DNA of 64,000 bases, from positions 4,288,001-4,352,000 of the forward strand of contig LR990056.1 of NCBI GenBank assembly GCA_905147135.1. Reading direction: 5' to 3'. The stretch is from Blastobasis lacticolella (taxonomy: Eukaryota > Arthropoda > Insecta > Lepidoptera > Blastobasidae). Made by a program: the position numbers and the translations under genes. Each line of letters begins with the position of its first letter. The first letter of the stretch is position 1. Positions 55,001 to 64,000 of the stretch are shown here, piece by piece. Below the pieces are notes generated by a model. It was not told the DNA's origin, did not search any database, and saw only the letters and a list, made by a program, of their open reading frames with translations.

Positions 55001-57623
55001 ATTCATTTTTCTCCCAAAATAGTTTACAAAGACATTTAAAATATCAATTTGTTGATTGGGAGCAGGAGTCCAAACTAGGTAAACCTGTGTTATGGATCTC
55101 CGGGCCCCCATCTTAGATAAGTGTACAACTTAAAATAACAAAAAAAATTACAAAGTTATCATTAAAAAAATAATCCAGTCCTCTCTCTCTCTATGTGTGT
55201 GCGTTCGAGTGCGCCTGCGCGTGTGCGTGTGCGTGTGTGCGTGTGTGTCTGTGTGCATTTCCACAGGAAATTTAACAGACAAAAATCGCGACTAAAGACC
55301 GCCGCAAAACATAGCATTTACCCTCAGCAGAATAAATATACCGTATTCGTTACTGCTGAGGTAACTAATTCTCTCCACCAGTAGACCGCTACGAGTCTAG
55401 CTAGCTACCCTGAATTTAAAAATCAGAGTTGCCATCATAAATAATTTTACCTCAAAAATACATTGATAATAAAACGTTTTGTTAAGAATGGTGATTTTAT
55501 GAAGTAAAACTTTTAAACGTTTTATACGTGTTAAAATAAAATGTTTCAAAATGTGTTTTAAACATTGCCAACCCTGATCGCCACCCGACACAAATTTTAA
55601 TATCGACAAAAGTATAATAGGACCACGTTAAGTCCGTATTGACTGACAGTAGTAAAAATTATAAAATGTGGATATGGCAATAATCTGTTCTTGTCAGTCC
55701 TTCTTGTAAACATTCAGTTCTTTGGTCACTTCTAGCTTGAACTTGTACTTTTAGTTTGTCTAAATTAATAATCACTGAAAATTATCTCTGGCACTTTCTT
55801 TTTAATTGTTTTGCCCATTATTTAATAATATTTTTCATAACTCACGAAAATAAAAAATCCTACAGAACTCAAATACTTTGTAATGAGTTTTATGAATGAC
55901 GTTCTATGACGTTTAAAAAACATACTTATGCCAAGTTTTTTAAACGTCATACAGATTTTTTTTAATAAGCGTTTCGGACTTAGCGTGGTCTTATTATAGA
56001 TGTATATCTACTTCGGATAAGGCGTGTTATATAGTTATGAGTTTTATAGTTCGGTTGTGCATACATAAATTGATTTATTATGAAAACAGTATAAAATCTG
56101 TAATAAATTAACAATCATCGCGAAAATAGGCATCTACATATCGTCATATCATCAATCACAATCATATTATCAACAGCGTTTTGCGGGTTGCAGTAGGTAT
56201 CGTAAATATGAACAAGAAATTCGCTCGCGGAGCCCAGAAAATTACGTTCTTCGAAATATTCTTGTAACGAACATAATAACAATCATCTTGCTCTCGCGCA
56301 CGATTGCCCTGGGTCTGCCTGGACAGATTCCGCAGATTGGCAAATCTGGGGCCCTTTTTTGGATCGATCGTCTCGATTCGAACGGTTTACAATTTTAATT
56401 TTCGGCATGAAAAACTCGATATATTGATGCAAAATGCTAACTTCCCCTATTTTTGAACAGTACTATTTCGGTATGGCCAATGTGAATAAAAAATATTGAA
56501 CATTTCATGCCGTAATTCAAAATTGAAAAGCTTTCGAAAATAGAGCTCCAGGTAATTACAGTAGAGCGACTGCCATCTGTCCTCCGTGATTCTGTTCACA
56601 ATTAAACCTGACCAGACTGGAACCAGCATGACGTCATCTAAATTGACTTTTCAGGAAAATGCCTCGACGAAAGGTGGATGAAAGCGGGGTAAACCATGAT
56701 CAATGGGATTTTGAGATCATATTTTAACAGACGCTTTGTTTGAGAGTGAAATAGCTGAACTACAAATTTATGTAGTCGTCGTCGTCCTAGCGCTTATCCC
56801 GACCTCTGCAGAGAGCATCACCGGTCTAATTATACTCTTGTATATAAGCCCTTTGAGCTTTAAGGGGATTTTAGTGTCACAGGTGACTGCCGTGAGTTCC
56901 CGCCATCGGGACTTGACATCGGGGCCGATATCGCCAGACTCTTTATATACTCTTTATATTTATCTCTTCTATTGACAGTTTCGTTACTTATAAGGATGGT
57001 CACCTACGATATATTGATAAATCTCTAGTATTTACGGTTCATTAACACTGGCCCTAGATGGTTTGCCTGATGTACCTAAGTTCGTCTATTTCATAGTCCT
57101 CCGAAATATCTGTGACATCCCTATAAAATGGACGTTAAATGATTAACAAGACCCCGGTGTGCCCCGTTCATTACAAACTGCCAAACACCGTAATATTACA
57201 ACCAAAGTATTTTCCAACCTTTTAATCATCGGAGAATATGACAGGAACAAGTGAGCCTCGAGTCGAGCAATGCACTATCAGGTTATTAATATTTTGTTTA
57301 TTTATTTCACAGTTTTACAGCATGTAAATTATGTTTAACAATGTTACATTATGAAGTTGTAACGCCAATTACAAAACTGAAATTTATAATTTGGTAATTA
57401 ATATAGCTAATACTCTTCATCAAATACAATAAAATAATGATAAAATTGAAAATTCTCTGTATGCGAGTGTGTTTGGTATTGATGATGATGATGAACACAA
57501 GAGCAATAATTTAGGAATAAACAATAAAGAGAAAATTAAGTACTTACACTGGGTTATTTCGGTGGTCTGACCCCATGTTGAGGCAACCAGGGCTACAGCA
57601 ACAAACACAACCGCGCGGATCAT
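52075..57623 (-). CDS. NPC2-like (ML-domain) secreted lipid-binding protein, gene 3
   Basis: Four exons: 57623-57548, 54572-54456, 54005-53812 and 52212-52075, GT/AG borders, phases 1, 1, 0. Exon 3 is 194 bases as in genes 1 and 2, and the exon 1/2 join again recreates a cysteine codon. The 174-aa product starts 'MIRAVVFVAVALVASTWGQ' (signal peptide) and has six cysteines at 26, 43, 48, 99, 107 and 149 with NPC2 spacing. It differs from the pair in most ML-domain positions: 'GIINIPIEYPLQENAVTCNF' replaces the 'GMVIPLPID' segment, and a C-terminal extension 'DPIDGVSGRNATVVEIA' contains an N-glycosylation sequon. It therefore probably binds a different ligand. Introns 1 (3.0 kb) and 3 (1.6 kb) carry repeats; a hAT-like element lies in intron 1. 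Secreted lipid carrier by family; specific role unknown. Confidence 0.88.
52860..53170 (-). repeat. Unclassified retroposon piece in intron 3 of gene 3
   Basis: Contains 'gaggcgttccattccttagc' and an A/T-rich end near 52850-52860. A partly similar block lies near 34640-34720 ('gggagctcattccacatcc'). No coding domain recognised. Confidence 0.4.
53533..53654. mobile_element. MITE copy C, right arm shortened
   Basis: 'gggggcttaccaagagctct' and 'cgagacaagcttatgtgata', with 'gtatagcgctgtcttgttct', match the MITEs at 28870 and 29153; the right arm is truncated ('ggtaagccacc'). In intron 3 of gene 3. Confidence 0.8.
54706..55576. mobile_element. hAT-like non-autonomous element in intron 1 of gene 3
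   Basis: The ends read 'cagggttgggaac' and 'ttgccaaccctg' (inverted), flanked by 8-base direct sequences 'attgcaac' and 'atcgccac' that agree at 6 of 8 positions. The 8-bp duplication and CAGGGTTGG tips fit the hAT superfamily. The interior includes a ct/gt microsatellite at 55181-55255 and no transposase frame. Confidence 0.65.
55181..55255 (+). repeat. (CT)n/(GT)n microsatellite
   Basis: Alternating 'ctctctctct' then 'gtgtgcgtgtgcgtgtgtgc' runs. Confidence 0.85.
55615..55996. mobile_element. TIR element, simple copy, in intron 1 of gene 3
   Basis: Ends 'taataggaccacgttaagtc' and 'gacttagcgtggtcttatta' are inverted, TA-flanked (55613-55614, 55997-55998). The first about 290 bases align directly with 50286-50580. 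Confidence 0.82.
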
Positions 57624-57660
57624 TTTCGTACTCGTTAATGGTCAAAACAAACCGGACTAA

Positions 57661-57666
57661 TTTATA
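57661..57666 (-). promoter_or_regulatory. TATA-like element of NPC2-like gene 3
   Basis: TATAAA on the minus strand about 40 bases before the start codon at 57623, implying a very short 5' UTR. The surrounding sequence does not match the promoter block shared by genes 1 and 2. Confidence 0.4.
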
Positions 57667-58049
57667 TTTGTTTTAGATACCGCTATCATAGAAGCGTTTA
57701 TCTATGCACCTGTACATTTATCTACACTTTGATTAGGACTTACATACTCAGGTGAATGAAGGGAACCATTCTTAGTATGGAAAAGGTTTAAGTTTAGATT
57801 AGGTGTTTGTTCTTTATCCTATGCACCTGGGCGTGATTCACAGAGGATTCACCCGGATTAAATAATTTGTGTTAATTTTGTAATCCATATCAGATAATTC
57901 CAAACTAATTAAATTCTTCGGTTTGATAACACACAATTTATCGATTGAGTAGTGAATTGATTTGCTGTTTATTTAGTCATGATTAAGTGTATAATTTTCG
58001 CTATGTCGTTTTGATAAAAAATTCTAGTATACGCAAATCTCATATTTGT

Positions 58050-58430
58050 CATGAGTGTTTTAATACCTAATTAAATACACTTTTTTGCATTATGTATATA
58101 TTTGTTGCATACACTATTTTATGTACACTCATATTTTCATGTTTAAATTTCGTACCATAAAAAATAACACATTTTGTCTATTTAATTGCTATTAACAAGA
58201 AAAAAACATTAACTAAACACAGATACCATCTGCTTACTATCGGGCAGGCCGTAATCTTGTTTGCCACCTAGGTGGTATAAAAAAAAATAGCAGCAAAATA
58301 TTTTAAATTAAATTTTTTTAAATTTCATAGATGGCCGTGAAAAAAGTTCAACCGTAAACGACTGTTTTCGAGTATGTAATTGGAATATTAAGCTATGAGT
58401 GTAGAAAAATATATTTAAAGGTATTGGATG
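58050..58430 (+). repeat. Interspersed repeat, second copy of 345-930
   Basis: Same-orientation match with 345-930, interrupted by a small repeat tail at about 58228-58290 ('gcaggccgtaatcttgtttg', 'cacctaggtggtat'). Confidence 0.6.
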
Positions 58431-58924
58431 CAGGAGCAATATGTTTAAATTACTGGACGCTACTGAAAAAGCATCAGTTAGACGTTTCTAATCTCTGGTG
58501 CAAAGAAGAATTAAAACAACCACTCGTGTAAAAATACCAGTCATTCAATCAACAAACTTGAAAATAAAACCTACCTAATAGATATTACGGTACCATCCGA
58601 CTAAAATATAGGCGCAAAAGAAATAGATAAACTAAACAAATACGCTTAAAACTGAAATAACTCGGCGGTTGAAAACATCAACCAAAATAACACCGATTGT
58701 AGCTGATGTCACAGGAATCACTTCCAAAATCTTATATAGATGTTGCAATAAACTAGATTCACACATTAACATACATATCATCGAAAAACAAGCAGTCATT
58801 CACACAGTCACTATCATCAGCAAGGTATTTGGCAATACGGTTTCCGTTAACCGATGTGGCATAAATAATAATGCAGATGAGTCTGAGAAACCTTTTCCCC
58901 GACGGTATCGCAACGGGTGTATAA

Positions 58925-59245
58925 AAAATACAATACAATGAAAATGAAAATGAAAAAGTTTTTATTGAATTAGGATCACGTTAATTAATCTCTTTTCAAA
59001 AGTCAAAAATCTAACGGTAAACAAAGGGAAAGTTAAGCGAGCTCATCCAGAAAGGGGGCGATGCAAGCAGACCGATCAGCGCGTACGAGGGCTCACCCCC
59101 ACCGGGCACTGATACACGCCACGCACATAACCGCCTAGGCGAATCATGTGCGCGCCGCGTGCCCGGCCCCAGCCAGCCCGCCGGTGCTCACACCCGCACG
59201 CACCAGCCGGCCTACCCGCGTCGCCCCCTGAACTCGGAACAAATA
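58925..59245 (-). repeat. LINE 3' end with GC-rich UTR
   Basis: A (gaaaat)n run at 58938-58958 followed by 'tttttattgaattagg' marks a reversed LINE tail; the GC-rich stretch at 59040-59235 is likely its 3' UTR or coding end. No domain recognised. Confidence 0.45.
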
Positions 59246-59299
59246 AGTAAAAAGAATGTCGTCTGTCTGTCAGTATGCCGCTTCAGTTGGAAAATTACC

Positions 59300-59540
59300 A
59301 TCATCATCACAGCCCATAACAATCCACTGCAGGACTTCGGGCCTCTCCCACGAAAGGGGAGGTCATTGCCATAATCTCCACGCTTGGCAGGCGGGTTGGA
59401 GATCGCAGTGCAGTTGATGTAAATCTGCCCAGAAAGATGCTGCTGCCCATCTTTCGGATTTGTCCCTTAGTCGCCTCTTACGACACCCACGGGAAGAGAT
59501 GGGGTGGTGCTATGCTTTGTGGAGGTGGCACCACACACCA
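59300..59540 (-). repeat. Family 3 retroposon
   Basis: On the minus strand from 'gtggtgtgtggtgccacctc' to 'tgttatgggctgtgatgatg', diverged at the 5' end. Confidence 0.75.
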
Positions 59541-59764
59541 CATGGAAAAATGACCATTTGTGGGAAAAAGAAACGGCAAGAAACCCACAGGTACAAAAAC
59601 ATTTATTTTTCTTAAAAGGCAGGTTACAACATTGTATAGTACATAGCATACGAGTCCCTACTGAATCCAGGCTCCCAAACATCTGTATCCTTGTACAAAA
59701 AAATGGTATATGTTACATATTTTATATGTTAAAAGCAGAAATATGTAACAACCTAAAACCCAAT

Positions 59765-59799
59765 GTGTGTGTGTGTGTAAATACACACACACACACAAC
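59765..59799. repeat. (GT)n-(AC)n palindromic microsatellite
   Basis: 'gtgtgtgtgtgtgt', a short spacer 'aaat', then 'acacacacacacacaca'. Confidence 0.85.
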
Positions 59800-60239
59800 T
59801 TAAAAAATGAGCGTAACTAAAAAATGAAATTTTTCAGACCATAATATATAATATAATAATTAAAATTGTATGAAGAGAGTTAGAAGATGGCGTGTAATGT
59901 TATTTCAGATCCAATTAATTATTAAAATTAATATGTAGTAGCAAAGCAAAAATAAAGAGCATCACTTGAGAATGGCTTAACCGATTTGGCTAATTTTATT
60001 TAAACTCGTGATGGACAAATTGGAAATGTTTCTTTTTGGACAGGGCAATTCTGTTGCTAGTCTACGGGCTAGCAAATAAAACTACCGACGTCTGTCTATA
60101 CAAAGGAGATATTTGAGAAAAGTTATTATGCAATAATTTTTGAATTTGTGTATGCATTTGTTTTTCTTTAAATTGGCATATATGTAATTTTTATTTAAGG
60201 AATGCAGAACATAAATGAATAGCTCAATAATACTTCAAG

Positions 60240-60480
60240 CTTACCACATTACTTAATCACATCAGAAAAAGTCGGCCTACCCCCGACCAAATTTACACAT
60301 ACGTAAATGTTTTCTAAACTACTTGACTGATTGTAATGAAACAATAGAATGAAATAGAGAAAACCGCATTTAAATCGGTCCATCCGTTCGGGAGCTATGG
60401 TGCCACAAACAGATACACAAAGCTACAGATACACAAGTCCAACATCCCTCTGTTTTCGTGGAAGGTTAAAAAAGCCGTAT
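60240..60480 (+). repeat. Interspersed repeat, inverted copy of 4412-4620
   Basis: 'ccatccgttcgggagctatg' and 'cagatacacaagt' match the complement of 4412-4620. Confidence 0.5.
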
Positions 60481-61460
60481 CCACACAAGTTGATTCGTAT
60501 CAGGATATCGGGACACGATACAGAAAACTGATCTAGACGAAAGAAATCGCGGGCAATCAATAGTGGACAAAAATAACAATGACATAATCATATGCACAGA
60601 CATGACAGCTCGACAAAAGGAAAAATGTTGCTATCTTTACAGCTAAACAAAATTGGGAAACGCTCCCTCGAAACGAGCAGCGTTGTGATATTTTCCGTTG
60701 TATATTTCATGACAATGCATCGTCAGACGGACATCCTACTCTTATACCGAATTCCGCTTGAAGTCTGTTACACCGATATAGCGTTATTGTTAATTGATTT
60801 TTGACGTGCGCAAAGTCGATGGCTATTAACCTATTGTCGTTTAAATGTGGGGACAACCACACGAATTCTCGATGAAGATATCGATAAGGAACGCAGCTTG
60901 CTGTAAAAATTGCATTGTTCCGAGCGTACTGCAAGCCTGTAGGTAAACTATACTTAAAACTTATCGCAGATAGATATTAATGTATTCACCGCGCCTCTGC
61001 GACTTCCTGTCGTATTGACAAATTGTAAGCAGAATAGCTTTGTACCTTCCTTGTTGTCCTTTAATAATAAATATTGTATTGTAAGGGATGTCGACGTTGA
61101 TTCGTTTCACACTAGTGTTGCGGCGGTAGGAAGGCATTTTGTTAATTCTTGTTTTGAAAATTGTCTTTTGTATTAGTGCGTTATTTGCTTGTATTGTTTA
61201 TGGTAGTTATATTGGAGAAAAGCGTTCGATTATAATCGATGTTGGAACCGATAATATTTTAATCTATGTTTAAATGTGAAAATCTGTAGTTGGCTTTCTG
61301 ATTCCTACCTAAGTTTATTTCTAATCCATGTTACAACAGCTGTTGATTTTCCAAAGAATGAATAAGTAAATAAGATACTTAAATTACATAAAGCTTATAA
61401 CGCTAATATACGGGGTGTTCCGTTCGAATTACCAATTTAATTCTATTTTTATGTCCATGT
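60481..61460. other. Gene-free region
   Basis: No supportable gene and no repeat that I can name. Confidence 0.4.
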
Positions 61461-61462
61461 CT

Positions 61463-61879
61463 AATGAGGAGTTTTCCAGTAGGTATTGATAGTTGGTTTC
61501 AAAAAGCATCAATAGGTGGCGCTCCTACAATTTTGGTAATCTTTTTATAATCTGTATGATAGTGGCAGGGATTTCATGCAGCCAACTAATACTAAACATA
61601 AAAATAAAAAGTTATTAATATAAACATAACTGTTAAAGGTTGAACGAAGTGTAAAAAGAAATATTTATAGAAGTTGGCACTATGTTCCATTATTATTACA
61701 ACCTCTAAAATGGTTGTAAACTATTGACAAATACAATATTATCCAATACAACGTTCCCAGTGTTTATATTCTGTTTGCTAAGAACCTATTTCAAGCGATT
61801 ATCAATTACCAAAATTGTCGGGGCGCCATCTAGTGAGTGGTTAGGAATACTTTAGATACCTATTGGAAAACTGCTCATT
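61463..61879. mobile_element. MITE, copy B of an inverted pair
   Basis: Reverse complement of 50588-51005 over its whole length. It includes 'ggttgaacgaagtgtaaaaa', 'gccaactaatactaaac' and the ends 'aatgaggagttttccagtag' and 'tattggaaaactgctcatt'. Confidence 0.88.
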
Positions 61880-61919
61880 GGAGCCCTTTGCACCTTTCAG
61901 AATAGCGCAGCCAAATAAT

Positions 61920-62125
61920 ACTATAGTAAATAGCATTATGCTCCTGCCGGTGAGGATTGGGTGATTCGGGGAACCGTGGCTTTTATTCTGGTAGGGAAAC
62001 AGGCAAGGCCACCTGATGGGAAGTGGTCACCGTTGCCGATAGATATTAGCAATACCGGGGCTATCGTACGTTGCCCCTTCACTGCCAGAGCCAGTAAGTA
62101 AGAAAGGTCGTAGCGGGGTATCCTA
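61920..62125 (-). repeat. Family 4 retroposon, partial and diverged
   Basis: On the minus strand the blocks 'tggctctggcagtg', 'gtgaccacttcccatcaggt' and 'ggccttgcctgtttccctac' show the family. Confidence 0.6.
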
Positions 62126-62487
62126 AACACAGTTAAGGACTACCACCACCAAAGTTAAGAAAAAAGGGCGAAGGTAAAAGAGGCCTATCGCACCTTGGAA
62201 TTTAAATATGGGACGGTGTGATATAAGGCCCCAGGCGTCTGCGTTATGAGCATGCTATGAAATGCATTTGCAATTCTCAGGTGTCCTTATGCTCCTCCTT
62301 TGCAATGTGACCATAAGGATCCGATGGCTGCAAGACGCACAGGTATGTCCAGCTATCGGCATCTCCTAAGGCTGAGCTGATAATGATGACAATATACGCA
62401 CTTCAAATGAATACCTAACAGAGAATAAATTGATAAATTAAGCAATCCGATCAAGACTAAAGCAGGCTTTATTGCAGAAGTAATACG

Positions 62488-62652
62488 CTATTACACATGC
62501 CTAAATTCAGTAGACTAAATGATTCAGTCACTGAATTCAGTCAAATGTAATCGCATTTAGCAAGTTAGAATGCTAAATTTAGAAGAAAATATGGTTTCTG
62601 AATTTAGAAGCCTAATTAGAAAACGCATTTAGGAAGGTGTAATAGCACTTAC
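62488..62652. mobile_element. Probable MITE
   Basis: 'gctattacacatgcctaaat' and 'catttaggaaggtgtaatagc' form inverted ends; the interior is rich in 'gaattcag' / 'ctgaattta' elements. Confidence 0.6.
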
Positions 62653-62969
62653 TTAATTCAGATGGACTTTCAGAAACTCATTTTTGGCTGGTAATTTAAC
62701 TGTGTGAGTTTAATCTTTTACCATTTGGAGTTTTGAAGAAGTAATATTTAAAATAAATATTATTAAACATTATTCAAGAGCGTCATTAACGCCAAGATGA
62801 TCGCTTACTTATAGGAATCATCTTTAGTTTTCATATAAATGTCAAACAGTGCAGTTTTCGAACGCAACATCTAAATAAAAAGTAAAACAGAATGGCGGGA
62901 ATTCAAAAGTACTGCAGCCATTCTCGTACACAACACGTCCGACTTCGTGACGCTTCAACCAGTAAATTA

Positions 62970-64000
62970 ATTTATACTTTGTCAAATATAGGATGATAAT
63001 TTTGACAGTTCACAGTAGGGATGGGTAGTGTAAAATCGTTAACGACTCCATTCGATTATCGATTATCATTGTCATAGAACTTGGAATCGATAGTTGCATG
63101 GTTATTCAGTACGTGTTATATTTACAAAATAAACTATTTATTTTCTTTTGAATTAATAATTTATTAATACGACATTAAAATCCTTCCACAACGACGATTT
63201 CGACACGTGCGTATTTTTATTTGGTCAGTCATCATATTCCGTAGAATACTTGCGAGTCGAAATCGTTGTTGTGAAAGGTTTCTTACTGTGAAATCTAAAC
63301 AAGTAATAAGAGTTATAGTTGCTAAAAATCATTTAATTATCTAAATGTCAATTTTAAATGTTCGATTATTTTATTTGAATACCGATTTTCGATTGTCTGT
63401 TGTTATTCGTGGCACTTCACTAAAGGGGCGGGGCCTGTCTATGAAGTACGACATTATCCGTAGAACATTTTATCGAAAAAAAAACACGAAACTTTATAGA
63501 CGTGCGCCAAGGACCAATAATTTGTGAGTTGTCAAAATTATCATCCTATTTTAGACAAAGCATAGTAACTGAATTTATACCTTGTCTAAAATAGGATGAT
63601 AATTTTGACAGATCACAGTAGGGATGTGGTTGTGTAAAATCGTAAATGAATCTATTCGATTATCGATTATCATTCTCATAGAACTTGGAATCGATAGTTG
63701 CATGGTTATGCTATACGTATTATACAAAATAAACTATTTATTTTCTTCTGAATTAATAATTTTTTAATACGACATTAAAAACCCTTCTACAACGACGATT
63801 ATGACACGTGCGTATTTCTATTCGGTCAGTCATCCTATTACGTAGAATACGCGCGACTCGAAATTGTTGTTGTGAAACGTCTCTTAAAGTGAAATCCAAA
63901 CAAAGAATAAGAGTTTTGTTACAAAAAATAATAAGGTTACCTAAATGTTAATTTTAAATATTCGATTATATTATTTCAATATCGATTTTCGATTGTCTGT
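62970..64000 (+). repeat. 601-bp tandem repeat of a TIR-ended unit, runs off the window
   Basis: The segment from 'ggatgataattttgacag' at 62991 recurs at 63592 and the match continues to the window end with few gaps. Unit 1 ends near 63528-63558 with the inverted form of its start ('gtcaaaattatcatcctatt'), so each unit looks like a whole inverted-repeat element placed head to tail. The 60-aa frame at 63345 lies inside it. Confidence 0.82.

Overview
This window is eukaryotic and almost certainly from a moth or butterfly (Lepidoptera). The genes are sparse and split by introns with GT/AG borders, the intergenic DNA is AT-rich, and most of the sequence consists of interspersed repeats. The repeats include two tRNA-like SINE families, a 'subterminal-box' retroposon ending in poly(A), a third SINE-like family with GAT-rich tails, decayed LINE fragments, a dead mariner, and many small TA-flanked inverted-repeat elements (MITEs). 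I see no operons, CRISPR arrays, rRNA or functional tRNA genes.

Five host genes can be supported. Three are paralogous secreted lipid-binding proteins of the NPC2 / MD-2-related (ML) family, all on the minus strand: 25697-28322 (159 aa), 33223-37756 (158 aa) and 52075-57623 (174 aa). I assembled each from four exons. They share intron phases 1-1-0, an identical 194-base third exon and six cysteines in NPC2 spacing. The first two are close duplicates with matching promoter, 3' UTR and 3' flank; the third is older and diverged. A fourth, broken copy of exon 1 lies inverted on the plus strand near 39.44-39.84 kb, split by a SINE. The fourth gene is an intronless F-box protein (13907-14959), with a 170-bp piece of it duplicated 1.1 kb downstream. 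The fifth is a two-exon, 65-aa secreted Tyr/Pro/Ala-rich peptide gene (44964-45620) resembling neuropeptide-like precursor 4.

Layout: 1-13.7 kb is repeats only (mariner 4.6-5.9 kb, several MITEs); 13.7-15.8 kb holds the F-box gene and its fragment; 15.8-24.1 kb is repeats; 24.1-40 kb is the first NPC2-like pair, with LINEs and SINEs in introns and two minisatellites (49-bp units at the 3' end of gene 2, 27-bp units upstream of it); 40-50 kb is repeats around the small peptide gene plus a LINE; 50-57.7 kb is the third NPC2-like gene between inverted copies of one MITE; 57.7-64 kb is repeats, ending in a 601-bp tandem repeat that runs off the edge.

No radically new biological system is evident. 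The best material is the young gene duplication and the way repeats have attacked and been built from it: a minisatellite grown from the terminal codons and stop of gene 2, a SINE landing within bases of the stop of gene 1, an inverted exon-1 relic carrying a SINE, and a minisatellite grown from the last codons of a LINE.
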